NCBI RefSeq assembly: GCF_025685415.1
Contig: NZ_JAGSYB010000001.1
Span: 1,364,001 to 1,428,000, forward strand
Reading direction: 5' to 3'
Origin: Terriglobus aquaticus
GTDB lineage: Bacteria > Acidobacteriota > Terriglobia > Terriglobales > Acidobacteriaceae
DNA length: 64,000 bases
This document shows positions 1 to 7,986 of the stretch, one piece after another. The position numbers and the translations under genes are program-made. Numbering within the stretch: the stretch's first letter is position 1; every line of letters begins with the position of its first letter. The notes beneath the pieces are model-generated. The model saw only the letters and a list, made by a program, of their open reading frames with translations, ran no database searches and had not been told where the DNA came from.

Positions 1-2
1 TT

Positions 3-599
3 CTTGGCACGTCCCTCATCACGCAAGCCCTGTCGGCAGGCTTTGAGGCCTTCTATGTCGTGCGGCTGGTGGTCGCGTTGGCGGCGCTCTGGATTCTGCG
101 CTCGCACTACCTCCAGATGGACTGGAGGTTCAGCAGCCTCTCCATTTTGGCGGGGGTTGCGGTCGGAGTGATCTGGCTTGCAATCCGACTCAAGTTCAAG
201 GTCGTCACACCTGGCGTTTTGATCACGACGAACGCCCTCACAGTCATGTCTCGACCGCTGCGGCTTGCGTGGATCGCGACGCGCGTTGCCGCAGCGACGA
301 TCACGGTACCGATAGCCGAGGAACTCGCGTTCCGCGGCTTTGCGGCCCGTCGTGTGATGCGAGTCGACTTCGAGCATCAGCCGTATCGTGGCATGAACTG
401 GGTTTCATTGCTGGTCAGTTCCGTCGCATTTGGAGCGATGCACGGTCGCATGTGGCCGGCCGGTGCCGTCACCGGAGCGTTGTTTTGGTGGCTGGCCAAG
501 AGCAAGAACCGGATCGGCGATGCAGTCGCAGCCCACGCGGTGGCGAACGCGCTGATTGCCGTCGTGGCGGTTCATCTGCACGACTACTCCTTGTGGTGA
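3..599 (+). CDS. Exosortase E-type CPBP intramembrane protease, C-terminal part (5' end outside window)
   Basis: The reading frame is open to the left edge (codons from position 3), so this is the C-terminal ~198 residues of a longer protein; the GTG at 60 is not a convincing start. Several hydrophobic segments carry the CPBP/CAAX-protease signature: an EELAFRG motif (Glu pair at 318-323), then FGAMHG and HAVANAL motifs, which supply the Glu and His residues of glutamic intramembrane proteases. The sequence SAGFEAFY before the first visible helix and the ending YSLW resemble the protease half of exosortase E (VPEID-CTERM systems), in which an exosortase and a CPBP domain are fused. The exosortase half would lie to the left and cannot be seen. 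A plain CPBP protease is the alternative. The role would be processing or sorting of membrane-anchored exported proteins. Confidence 0.7.
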   Translation, partial: LGTSLITQALSAGFEAFYVVRLVVALAALWILRSHYLQMDWRFSSLSILAGVAVGVIWLAIRLKFKVVTPGVLITTNALTVMSRPLRLAWIATRVAAATITVPIAEELAFRGFAARRVMRVDFEHQPYRGMNWVSLLVSSVAFGAMHGRMWPAGAVTGALFWWLAKSKNRIGDAVAAHAVANALIAVVAVHLHDYSLW

Positions 600-821
600 C
601 GGGAAGTCGACTTCGAGCAAGTTGCATTGAAGGCCCACCATCTCTTCGGAAGGGCTGTTCCCAAGACGCCTTCCTGCTGGTGGCAGCCCGCGTTGTGGTG
701 CCCAGGAGCCAAAGCGCGGGGTTTCCCTAGCTCTCACAGGTGCTAGGGATCGGTATCGTCAAGCGCGTATGTACAGCCGAAATGTATGTCCGACTCCAAT
801 AAGCGCTGACTGGAACCGTCT

Positions 822-1508
822 GTGACTAACAACTGCCTCCTGGATGGATTACCCGAACCGGTGCGGGCTAACCTGCTCTCGCAAATGGAGACCATCCCTT
901 TGCCGGTGCCGAGCAGCATCTTTGTCCCGGATCAAGAGCCGCGGTTTGTCCACTTTCTCACCTCGGGTTTGGCCTCGGTTGTCACGACGATGGAAGGCGG
1001 TGAAAGCGTTGAGGTCGGACTCACCGGACGGGAAGGTTTTCCGGAACGGGTGCACCTGCTGGGTCCACAGCGAGGGAATACACGGTGTTTTGTTCAGATG
1101 GCGGGCGAAGCTCTGCGCATGCAGTTCCGCGCTTTTCAGGAGTATTTCCTGACATGTCCGCCTCTGATGCACTCGGTACACCAATTCGTGCAACACGATT
1201 CGCTGGTGTTGGCACAGTTGAGCGCGTGCAATCGGCTGCACGAGGTAGAAGCGCGGCTAGCGCGATGGCTGCTGATGGCGCAGGATCGCGTTGCTTCAAG
1301 GGATCTGCCGCTCACCCAGGAGTTTCTGGGCCAGATGCTTGGAACCCGCAGGTCGACAGTGAATCTGGCGGCAGGCAGCCTGCAACGGGCGGGAGTCATT
1401 ACATTCACGCGCGGACGCGTCCGCATTGAGGACCGGGAGGCACTGGAGGGCATGGCATGTGAGTGCTATCCGATCGTCGCGGAGTTGTTTCGGTCCCTGT
1501 ACCGCTGA
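822..1508 (+). CDS. Crp/Fnr-family transcriptional regulator
   Basis: A 228-aa protein with a GTG start. The N-terminal ~130 residues look like a cyclic-nucleotide-binding-type beta-roll (segments such as SGLASVVTTMEGGESVEVG). The C-terminal ~80 residues form a Crp-type winged helix-turn-helix (LTQEFLGQMLGTRRSTVN, then LQRAGVITFTRGRVRI). No cysteine cluster typical of Fnr [4Fe-4S] binding is visible and no cAMP-specific residues are claimed, so the ligand is unknown. The recognition-helix sequence TRRSTVN is common in uncharacterised acidobacterial and proteobacterial Crp-like proteins. It stands alone: the exosortase-like gene ends 222 bp upstream and the next gene is convergent. Confidence 0.85.
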   Translation: MTNNCLLDGLPEPVRANLLSQMETIPLPVPSSIFVPDQEPRFVHFLTSGLASVVTTMEGGESVEVGLTGREGFPERVHLLGPQRGNTRCFVQMAGEALRMQFRAFQEYFLTCPPLMHSVHQFVQHDSLVLAQLSACNRLHEVEARLARWLLMAQDRVASRDLPLTQEFLGQMLGTRRSTVNLAAGSLQRAGVITFTRGRVRIEDREALEGMACECYPIVAELFRSLYR

Positions 1509-1570
1509 GTGTCAAGCGCTGCGGACTGCAACTGCGCAAGCATCTTGAGCATTGCTTCTAAACGCCCAAC

Positions 1571-2620
1571 CTAGAGCTCCGACTCAGGAATTACTTGGAC
1601 GGTCGGATAGCGATCCAATGGAAGGTTGAGCGAAGGCGGGCGATAAGAAGGCAATCGCTGGTATCGCAACAGCGTAGTGTTCGACAACGCTGCGCATGCA
1701 GGCACGGTTCGGTGAACAGGCAAGCCCCACGGGATCAGCGACCAGGCATCATGCATGGGGCCAAGCGGCTGGAACGGCATGGGTGCATAGCACTGCTGTA
1801 CCAGAGCTTCGTCGAACGTGAGTCCACATTCCTCTGCCTTGTCGATCATCCAGCGGAGCGTGATGTTCGCCAGTTGAGGTTCTTTTTCTCCGCCGCCCAC
1901 GTCGGTGTGAACGCCTGGAAACCAGATCTGTGTCACTTGCCCGTCGTTTTCTCGAGGACTGCCGTCAGGGTTCGTCCAGAGCGTGGGCTGGAAGGCTGCA
2001 CGTCGCTCATCGATGGAAGCCGCATGGAATGCAGACCGCACGCATGGGCTCAGCGTGGTATCGAGGAAGCCATACTTCAGTGCGTCAAACGTGCCGAACA
2101 GGTGACCGGGAATGCCGAGCGCTCCTACGGTGTCCCAAACGCCGACCATCCGAATCTCCGCATCCTGCAGACCGTAGGCGGACTGGAGTTGCTCCTTCAG
2201 AAGCGCTCGTTGTGCAGTATCCCGGGTGCGATAGGCTGCAAACACACGAGGAACAGTTTGGTTATCGAAGCTTCGGGTGGGAACACCAAAGTGGGCGATC
2301 ATGCCCGCCAAGCTGCGTGCGACGTACGCGCCGCGACTGAAGCCGAACAGATAAATGGAATCACCGGGGTCCCATACGTTGGAAAGGAATGCGTAGCCGT
2401 CCTGGACCTTCTGGAACAGGCCCTCACCCAAGGCGCCGCCGAACAGGTGCTCGGCCAGGTTTCCGTTCGTGCCCACACCGCTGTCGTAGTAGCGCAGCTG
2501 CGACGCGTCTTCGGTCAGCGACAGGTAGAACCGCCGGACGTTGGTGTCCGCTGTCATGAGCGACGGGCCGTGCGAGGTGTTCCACGTTCCGTCGGCGCAG
2601 AAGATGATCCGTTTGCTCAT
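1571..2620 (-). CDS. DUF2235-family alpha/beta hydrolase
   Basis: A 349-aa protein beginning MSKRIIFCADGTWN, the typical opening of DUF2235 (T6SS Tle1-like phospholipase / uncharacterised hydrolase) proteins. The nucleophile elbow GFSRG has Ser at about residue 95, and a later GVHTDVGGG stretch fits the acidic/His part of the active site. No signal peptide is visible, so it is probably cytosolic. No vgrG, PAAR, hcp or immunity gene is near, so a secreted-effector role is not supported; a stand-alone lipase/esterase-like hydrolase is more likely. It is convergent with the Crp gene and lies downstream of the tiny His-rich gene, with a terminator hairpin in between. Confidence 0.8.
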   Translation of the reverse strand: MSKRIIFCADGTWNTSHGPSLMTADTNVRRFYLSLTEDASQLRYYDSGVGTNGNLAEHLFGGALGEGLFQKVQDGYAFLSNVWDPGDSIYLFGFSRGAYVARSLAGMIAHFGVPTRSFDNQTVPRVFAAYRTRDTAQRALLKEQLQSAYGLQDAEIRMVGVWDTVGALGIPGHLFGTFDALKYGFLDTTLSPCVRSAFHAASIDERRAAFQPTLWTNPDGSPRENDGQVTQIWFPGVHTDVGGGEKEPQLANITLRWMIDKAEECGLTFDEALVQQCYAPMPFQPLGPMHDAWSLIPWGLPVHRTVPACAALSNTTLLRYQRLPSYRPPSLNLPLDRYPTVQVIPESEL

Positions 2621-2681
2621 CGGGCGGCTCCTGTTGGCGCGTTACGCCGGAGCCATTGTGCCCGCGCGCTGGTAGGCCGTC

Positions 2682-2742
2682 AAACAAAAAGAGACGCCGC
2701 GTTGAGTGCTGCCAGGCAGCGCTACTCACACGAGGGCGTCTC
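2682..2742 (-). terminator. Rho-independent terminator of the small His-rich gene
   Basis: An 8-bp perfect stem GAGACGCC (2691-2698) / GGCGTCTC (2735-2742), with an inner GCTGCC/GGCAGC hairpin, is followed on the minus strand by TTTTTGTTTG. It lies directly downstream of the 50-aa gene and upstream of the DUF2235 gene, so the two probably have separate transcripts. Confidence 0.7.
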
Positions 2743-2784
2743 AGGGATCTCGCTGGTGCGTTGTAAAGCTGGCGCTTCCAGCCG

Positions 2785-2937
2785 CTAGTTCGTGGGGTTG
2801 TAGTGCGCCAGGATGTAGACGAACACGCAGCCGAACGCAATGACGATTGCGCCCCAGTTGCGGTCAAGAAACGAATTGAACCCGTGCGCGTGCTCGTGTG
2901 CGCCTTCGGGATCGTGACCGGGTTGATGCTCGCTCAT
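2785..2937 (-). CDS. Small His-rich single-pass membrane protein, unknown function
   Basis: A 50-aa protein. The start at 2937 is chosen because an AGGAG ribosome-binding site lies 7-8 nt upstream; a longer in-frame extension is mostly basic and proline-rich and looks non-coding. The first half (MSEHQPGHDPEGAHEHAHG) carries five His and several acidic residues. The second half is one transmembrane helix (WGAIVIAFGCVFVYILAHY). The His-rich, acidic cytosolic tail suggests metal binding, but this is inference. It is divergent from the FKBP gene, and a 9+13+9 inverted repeat lies in its leader. No family is recognised. Confidence 0.6.
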   Translation of the reverse strand: MSEHQPGHDPEGAHEHAHGFNSFLDRNWGAIVIAFGCVFVYILAHYNPTN

Positions 2938-2950
2938 GTGTGTCTCCTGT

Positions 2951-2981
2951 TCAGGTACAGCTTCCCTTCCAATGTACCTGA
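2951..2981. promoter_or_regulatory. Inverted repeat, candidate operator in a divergent intergenic region
   Basis: TCAGGTACA (2951-2959) and TGTACCTGA (2973-2981) are perfect 9-bp inverted arms separated by 13 nt, with half-site centres 22 bp apart (two helical turns). It sits between the divergently transcribed small His-rich gene and the FKBP gene, 14 nt before the start codon of the former. It could be a dimeric regulator site or a leader hairpin. Confidence 0.45.
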
Positions 2982-3047
2982 TGCTTTTGCCTCGATATGA
3001 GCCGGAGGGCTCTGCCGGAACATCTACACTTTCGGTAGGAGAATCTG

Positions 3048-3722
3048 ATGCGCTTCGTTTCCACCGTGGCCCTGTGTTCGGCCGCCCTTGCAGTGAGCCT
3101 GACCGCCGTATCAATGCAGGCACAAACGGCGTCAACCGCCCATCGCGCCTATTCGAGCGCAGCGGCGCACCGGTCCACCAGCGCGAAGGCGACCGCGCCG
3201 GAAGAAGGACTAGCCGCGGTAGGAAGCATGCCCGCCGTAACGGGCCCGGTAAAAACGCTGTACGCGTTGCGCTACGTTGACCTGAAGATCGGCACCGGCG
3301 AGCCGGCCGAAACGCGCAAGTTCTACACCGTGCACTACACGGGCTGGACCACGAGCGGAGAGAAGTTCGATTCGTCGTTCGACCACGACGGCAAGGAGCC
3401 GATCGTATTTCCAGTGGGGGCGCGGCAGGTCATCGTCGGCTGGGATACGGGATTCGAAGGCATGCGGGTGGGTGGCAAGCGGCGCCTGATCGTGCCCTAC
3501 CAGTTGGCCTACGGTGAGCGCGGACGTCCTCCGATCGCTCCCAAGGCAGACCTGATCTTTGACGTCGAACTTCTCGCCCAGAGCGATACGCCACCGCAGC
3601 AGCAGGCTCCACCCGCGGCGCCGCCGGCACCCAAGAATCCGACGCAGCCGCAAACGCAGCCGCAGCCCGGTAGCAATCCCGCAACCGACCCGGCAAACAA
3701 GCCGGCGGCGAAACCCGAGTAA
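3048..3722 (+). CDS. Exported FKBP-type peptidyl-prolyl cis-trans isomerase
   Basis: A 224-aa protein. An N-terminal signal peptide (MRFVSTVALCSAALAVSLTA, cleavage near AQT) leads to a ~45-residue low-complexity linker, then one FKBP domain at about residues 75-180 (VHYTGWTTSGEKFDSS, GWDTGFEGMRVGGKRR, PYQLAYGERG, LIFDVELL). The last ~45 residues are a Pro/Gln/Ala-rich tail. The domain should catalyse prolyl isomerisation in the periplasm and assist folding of exported proteins. AGGAG precedes the ATG at a suitable distance. The ABC exporter gene starts 4 nt after its stop, so the two are probably co-transcribed. Confidence 0.88.
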   Translation: MRFVSTVALCSAALAVSLTAVSMQAQTASTAHRAYSSAAAHRSTSAKATAPEEGLAAVGSMPAVTGPVKTLYALRYVDLKIGTGEPAETRKFYTVHYTGWTTSGEKFDSSFDHDGKEPIVFPVGARQVIVGWDTGFEGMRVGGKRRLIVPYQLAYGERGRPPIAPKADLIFDVELLAQSDTPPQQQAPPAAPPAPKNPTQPQTQPQPGSNPATDPANKPAAKPE

Positions 3723-3726
3723 GCCT

Positions 3727-5484
3727 GTGACCCTGGGCAAGTTGCAGCCACTGGCACCCTACCTGCGCCGGTACCAGAAGTCGTTCTGGCAGGGCGCGCT
3801 CGCCGTGTTGCTGTACAACCTGTCAAAGATCGCGATCCCGCTGATCATCGGCCATGCCGTGGATGACATGCAGCACCACGGCCCGGCCGGTATCGTTCTG
3901 CGATCGGTCTGGGCCCTGCTGGGCGTGGCGGCGGTTGCGGCAGTTTGCCTGTATGCATCGCGCTGGATCCTGATCGGCGCGTCTCGCGAGATCGAGTTCG
4001 ACCTGCGCAACGACCTGTTCCGCAACCTGGAGCGACAGTCGTTGAGCTATTACCACTCGCAGCGCACCGGTGACATCATGGCGCGCATGACCAACGACTT
4101 GAACGCCGTTCGCCAACTGCTGGGGCCGGCGATCATGTACTCCGCGAATACAGTGGTCTACACCGCAGCGGCCATTCCGCTGATGCTTCGCATCTCGCCG
4201 CGGCTGACGCTGTGGGCGTTTCTGCCGCTACCGGTTGCGAGCGTCCTGGTGCAGTACGTTGGGCGCCGCATCCATACGCGCTTCGAGCGTATCCAGGCGA
4301 TGTTCTCCGACATCAGCGCAAAGGCGCAGGAGAACTTCTCCGGTGCGCGCCTGGTGCGCGCCTTTGCGCAAGAGTCGTCAGAGATCGAGCACTTTGAAGA
4401 GGCCAACCGCGAGTACATCCGCCGTTCCCTGCTGCTGGTACGCCTGATGGCAATGTTGTGGCCAACGCTCGAGTTTGTGCTTGGTATTGCCATTGTGGTC
4501 ACGCTGTTCGTGGGTGGTCGCGAGGTGGCGCTGCACAGCATCACGCCGGGCCAGTTCACCAGCTACATGGTTTTCATGGTGCAGTTGACGTTTCCGATGA
4601 TCGCGCTCGGGTACGTGGTGAATCTGTTTCAGCGTGGCACTGCATCGGTAGTTCGGATTGACGAGTTGCTGCGCCAGCAGCCGGCGATCAAGGACGAGAG
4701 CGGACGCGCCGCCGGTGAGACTCCGCTGGTGCCGCGCGGTGCAATCGAGTTCCGCAACCTGAGCTTCAGCTATGGCGCGGGCGGCGATGTGTTGCGCGAC
4801 GTCTCGCTGACTATCCCGGCAGGATCAAGCCTGGCGATCCTGGGACCGACCGGCGCGGGCAAGACCACGCTGGTCAACCTCATTCCCCGGCTGCTGGATG
4901 CGCCGGCGGGACAGGTGCTGATCGATGGCCTGCCGATTCGGGAATGGCCGCTCGAAGACCTGCGCCGCGCCATCGGATTTGTGCCGCAGGAGACATTCCT
5001 GTTCTCTTCGACGATTCGCGAAAACATTGCGTTCGGGGTCGCTTCGGCGATGGAAGAAGAGATTTTGGCTGCCGCAGAAACAGCGCAGATCGCTCGCGAG
5101 ATCCAGGAGTTCCCCAACGGCTTCGACACGGTAGTTGGGGAGCGTGGAATTACGCTCTCAGGCGGGCAGAAGCAGCGGACCGCCATCGCGCGTGCGCTGT
5201 TGCGGCAGCCCCGCATCCTGATCCTGGACGATGCCCTGGCGTCGGTCGATACGCTGACCGAGGAGCGCATTCTGCAGGGCTTGCGCTCCGCTATGCAGGA
5301 CCGGACGACGATTTTGATCGCGCACCGTGTTTCCACCGCACGCACCGCAGACCGTATCGCGGTACTGGGGAACGGTCGCATCGCGGAGTACGGAACCCAC
5401 GACGAACTGCTGGCGCGTGGTGGCTTCTACGCGGACCTGTACGCAAAGCAGCAGCTTGAGGAAGAGATCGCCGTCAGCAGCTAG
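3727..5484 (+). CDS. ABC half-exporter with degenerate Walker B (BmrC/YheI-like)
   Basis: A 585-aa fused membrane-ATPase half transporter. The GTG at 3727, four bases after the FKBP stop, is chosen because the upstream in-frame extension overlaps FKBP and is Arg-rich. Six transmembrane helices span about residues 20-310; the nucleotide-binding domain has Walker A GPTGAGKT (Lys ~379), a canonical signature LSGGQ (477-481) and Walker B LILDD. The usual catalytic Glu is Asp502 (LDD instead of LDE). This length and the Asp are features of the BmrC/TM287 subunit of heterodimeric multidrug exporters. The expected partner type, with canonical LDE but altered signature, is encoded at 49749-51752. A homodimeric MsbA-like function remains possible. 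Confidence 0.85.
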   Translation: MTLGKLQPLAPYLRRYQKSFWQGALAVLLYNLSKIAIPLIIGHAVDDMQHHGPAGIVLRSVWALLGVAAVAAVCLYASRWILIGASREIEFDLRNDLFRNLERQSLSYYHSQRTGDIMARMTNDLNAVRQLLGPAIMYSANTVVYTAAAIPLMLRISPRLTLWAFLPLPVASVLVQYVGRRIHTRFERIQAMFSDISAKAQENFSGARLVRAFAQESSEIEHFEEANREYIRRSLLLVRLMAMLWPTLEFVLGIAIVVTLFVGGREVALHSITPGQFTSYMVFMVQLTFPMIALGYVVNLFQRGTASVVRIDELLRQQPAIKDESGRAAGETPLVPRGAIEFRNLSFSYGAGGDVLRDVSLTIPAGSSLAILGPTGAGKTTLVNLIPRLLDAPAGQVLIDGLPIREWPLEDLRRAIGFVPQETFLFSSTIRENIAFGVASAMEEEILAAAETAQIAREIQEFPNGFDTVVGERGITLSGGQKQRTAIARALLRQPRILILDDALASVDTLTEERILQGLRSAMQDRTTILIAHRVSTARTADRIAVLGNGRIAEYGTHDELLARGGFYADLYAKQQLEEEIAVSS

Positions 5485-5537
5485 AGCGCAGAATGCGTCA
5501 GGAGGTACGCGTATCCGCCACGGATTAGCGCTCGCGC

Positions 5538-6539
5538 TCACGCTGAAACGACTTCAGCGAGCGCGGGAATGGCGTTCAACTTCGCATCACGATCGTACCG
5601 CTCAAGATCGTATCCAGCATCGCGCCAGCCTTCGTAACCGCCCTTCAGCGGACGCACCCGATGCACGCCAATCTTCTGCAGGCGCTTGGCAAGGGCCGCG
5701 CTGGTCTCCTCGTTCGGGCAGGTGCAGTACAGGATCACGTCGCGGTCGCGCGGGATGAGGTCTGCATTCTTCTCCAGCTCGGCCGGCGGAATATGAACGG
5801 CGCCCGGAATCACGCGACCGTCGGGCAGGAACTCCAGCGGGTGGCGCAGGTCCACGATGAATGGGGGAAGCACATCATCCGCAGCGGCAGCCTCTGTGAG
5901 CTCGTGAAGCTCCTCGGCCGTGATACGCGCTTCGCGCAGTTCCTGCAGGAACGCGCGCTGTCTCCAGAACCGGTACAGCACGATAGCCAGAACAGCCAAG
6001 CCGAAGAGCAGGACCCCATGCTGCACAAAGAAATGCAGCGCAGGACGAGAGCGCTTTGCGATATCGCCCATAAAGCGACCACCGAAGACGTAAGCCGATG
6101 ACCAGATCAGCGAGCCCGCAAGATCGTAGGCCAGAAAGCGGGAGAAAGGCATGCCGCTCTGCCCCGCAATCGGCGGCGCCACCGCGGACAGGCCAGGCAC
6201 AAACTTCGCAAAGAGAAGCGTGACACCGCCGTGGCGGCCGAAATAGCCTTCCGTCTTCTTGACGCAAGTTCCGGCTTCAAGCGAGAGCCTGCAGATGAGC
6301 CGCACGACGCGGCCGCCGTAGCGCACGCCGGCAAAGTACCACACGGAATCCGCGATCGCGCAGGCCAGCAACACCGAAGCCATCACCGGGACGGCATGCA
6401 ACTTGTGGGCCGCGGTGAGTGACCCCGCGGTCAGCAACAGGGGCACGGAAGGCACAGGCACACCCAGCTGCTCCACCAGCACCCAGAGAAAGAGGATGCC
6501 GTATGCGTAATGGAGGAAGAAATCGAGTGCGATCGGCAT
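5538..6539 (-). CDS. DedA-family membrane protein fused to a rhodanese domain
   Basis: A 333-aa fusion. Residues ~1-200 form a DedA/VTT-type membrane domain (start MPIALDFFLHYAYGILF, then FAKFVPGLSAVAPPIAG, the re-entrant-loop region of the family). Residues ~225-320 are a rhodanese domain (FIVDLRHPLEFLPDGRVIPG, YCTCPNEETSA, LKGGYEGWRDAG). The putative active-site loop starts at the first Cys of CTCPNE, which differs from the common CxxGxRS loop. DedA proteins are linked to lipid scrambling and membrane homeostasis; the rhodanese part may transfer or sense sulfane sulfur at the inner face. It lies downstream of hlyD behind a strong terminator, so it is probably a separate transcript. Confidence 0.85.
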   Translation of the reverse strand: MPIALDFFLHYAYGILFLWVLVEQLGVPVPSVPLLLTAGSLTAAHKLHAVPVMASVLLACAIADSVWYFAGVRYGGRVVRLICRLSLEAGTCVKKTEGYFGRHGGVTLLFAKFVPGLSAVAPPIAGQSGMPFSRFLAYDLAGSLIWSSAYVFGGRFMGDIAKRSRPALHFFVQHGVLLFGLAVLAIVLYRFWRQRAFLQELREARITAEELHELTEAAAADDVLPPFIVDLRHPLEFLPDGRVIPGAVHIPPAELEKNADLIPRDRDVILYCTCPNEETSAALAKRLQKIGVHRVRPLKGGYEGWRDAGYDLERYDRDAKLNAIPALAEVVSA

Positions 6540-6602
6540 AGGGGGAGACCTGCTGTAAGGATGACACCACCGGGCGGCGCGATGCGAAAGTTCTTGCCGG
6601 AG

Positions 6603-6640
6603 AAAGACAGAAGGCCCGCCGGAGCGGGCCTTCTGTCTTT
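6603..6640 (-). terminator. Strong hairpin terminator after hlyD
   Basis: Perfect 17-bp arms (6603-6619 and 6624-6640) close a 4-nt loop. The A-rich/T-rich ends give U-runs on both strands. It lies between the stop of the HlyD-family gene and the start of the DedA-rhodanese gene. Confidence 0.85.
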
Positions 6641-6657
6641 GTTTTCTGTGAGTGCGC

Positions 6658-7986
6658 TTACTTCACGTGGACTTCCGGATCGACCGAGTAGCCGGCGCGC
6701 AGCAGTTGATCGTTGTTCTCACCCTGGTCCAGGTTGATGCGGACCGGGATACGCTGCACAACCTTCACGTAGTTGCCGGTCGCGTTTTCCGGCGGGAAGA
6801 GCGAGAGCCGGGATCCAGTCGCGCCGCCAATCTGAGCAACGGTACCGTGGTACTCGCGGCCACCCAGGGCGTCCACCTTGATGTCGACCTTCTGCCCAAC
6901 CTTCATGTGCTGCAACTGCGTTTCCTTGTAGTTCGCAGTGATCCACAGGTTGGTCAGCGGCACGATGGTCAGCAGGTTCTGGCCGACGCTGACGTTGCCA
7001 CCCACCGCAACGGACTTGCGGTTGATGATGCCCGTAGTCGGAGCCACGATGCGGCAGTAGCTAAGGTTCAGGCGAGCCTGGTCCACACGCGCCTGCTGCT
7101 GCTGAATGTCAGCATTCGCGGCGTTGGCGCGGGCCTGCTGCGCCTGAATCTGCTGCGGCTGAGTCACCTGGGCCTGGCGTGCTGTGGCACGCGAGGCATC
7201 AAGCCGGGCCTGCGCCTGGCGAACTGCAGCCTGCTGGGCTATCACGTTCTGCTGCGCTTCCAGCAGCGAAGCGTTGGTAGCTGCGGCAGAAGCTACTGCC
7301 TGATCGAATTGCTGCTTGCTGATCACGTCCTTGGCGACCAGCGGCGTGTAGCGATCCACGTCCAGCTGCGCCTTCAGCGCATTTGCCTTTGCCTCGTCCA
7401 CACGGGCCTGCGCCGCTGCGACCTGCTTGTTCGCCTGCGCCACACCGGCTTCACCAGTGGCAACGTCCTGCCCGCTGGTCGCAACCGTGGTACGCGTCTG
7501 CACGCCGATGATGGGCACGTTCACGTTGGCCTGCACGTAGCTGGCCTTGGCGTTTGCAAGCTGGGCTTCGGCCTGCTCCAGCGCGACCTGGTAGTCGCGC
7601 GGATCGATCTCCGCGATCACGTCGCCCTGGTTCACCTTCTGGTTGTCCGTCACGTAAACCTTGGTGACCTGGCCTGCTACACGGGCGGATACCTGGTAGA
7701 GGTCGCCATCCACCTGGGCATCGTCAGTGCCCTCAGTAAAGGTGGAGCGGTAGTAGAAGAAGCCTGCAATCAGCACCAGCAGCAGCACGACCGCAACGAT
7801 GATGAAGGTGCGGCGAGCCTTTCCGGCGGGATTCTCCGGCTTGGCCGCCGGTGCCTGGGCATTGGCCGCGGGCGCCGCCTGGGCCTGCGTTCCACCGCCC
7901 GAGACGGAAGTTTCTCCGCCGCCCGGCAGATTCGCTTGGCGATTCTGTTGTTCGCTGTAGTTCGGATCGTTCTCTGCCACGATCAA
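6658..7986 (-). CDS. HlyD/EmrA-family membrane fusion protein
   Basis: A 442-aa periplasmic adaptor. After a ~50-residue Ala/Pro-rich cytosolic stretch comes one membrane anchor (FIIVAVVLLLVLIAGFFYY), then the EmrA hallmark TDDAQVDGDLYQVSARVAGQV, a long Gln/Ala-rich coiled-coil hairpin (~residues 130-310) and a return lipoyl/beta-barrel part (PTTGIINRKSVAVGGNVSVG). It would link an inner-membrane pump to the TolC-type protein encoded just upstream; its ATG overlaps the tolC-like stop by 4 bp, so the two are translationally coupled. No MFS (emrB) or ABC pump follows, because the transcript ends at a 17-bp hairpin. Confidence 0.88.
   Translation of the reverse strand: MIVAENDPNYSEQQNRQANLPGGGETSVSGGGTQAQAAPAANAQAPAAKPENPAGKARRTFIIVAVVLLLVLIAGFFYYRSTFTEGTDDAQVDGDLYQVSARVAGQVTKVYVTDNQKVNQGDVIAEIDPRDYQVALEQAEAQLANAKASYVQANVNVPIIGVQTRTTVATSGQDVATGEAGVAQANKQVAAAQARVDEAKANALKAQLDVDRYTPLVAKDVISKQQFDQAVASAAATNASLLEAQQNVIAQQAAVRQAQARLDASRATARQAQVTQPQQIQAQQARANAANADIQQQQARVDQARLNLSYCRIVAPTTGIINRKSVAVGGNVSVGQNLLTIVPLTNLWITANYKETQLQHMKVGQKVDIKVDALGGREYHGTVAQIGGATGSRLSLFPPENATGNYVKVVQRIPVRINLDQGENNDQLLRAGYSVDPEVHVK

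Noticed and set aside
362-619. A 15-nt direct repeat (AGTCGACTTCGAGCA) at 362-376 and 605-619
   Set aside because: Only two copies, one inside a gene; no flanking target duplication or element between them that would suggest mobility.
725-748. CCCTAGC/GCTAGGG hairpin in the gap before the Crp gene
   Set aside because: A 7-bp stem with no T-run and more than 120 nt after the upstream stop; too weak to call a terminator.
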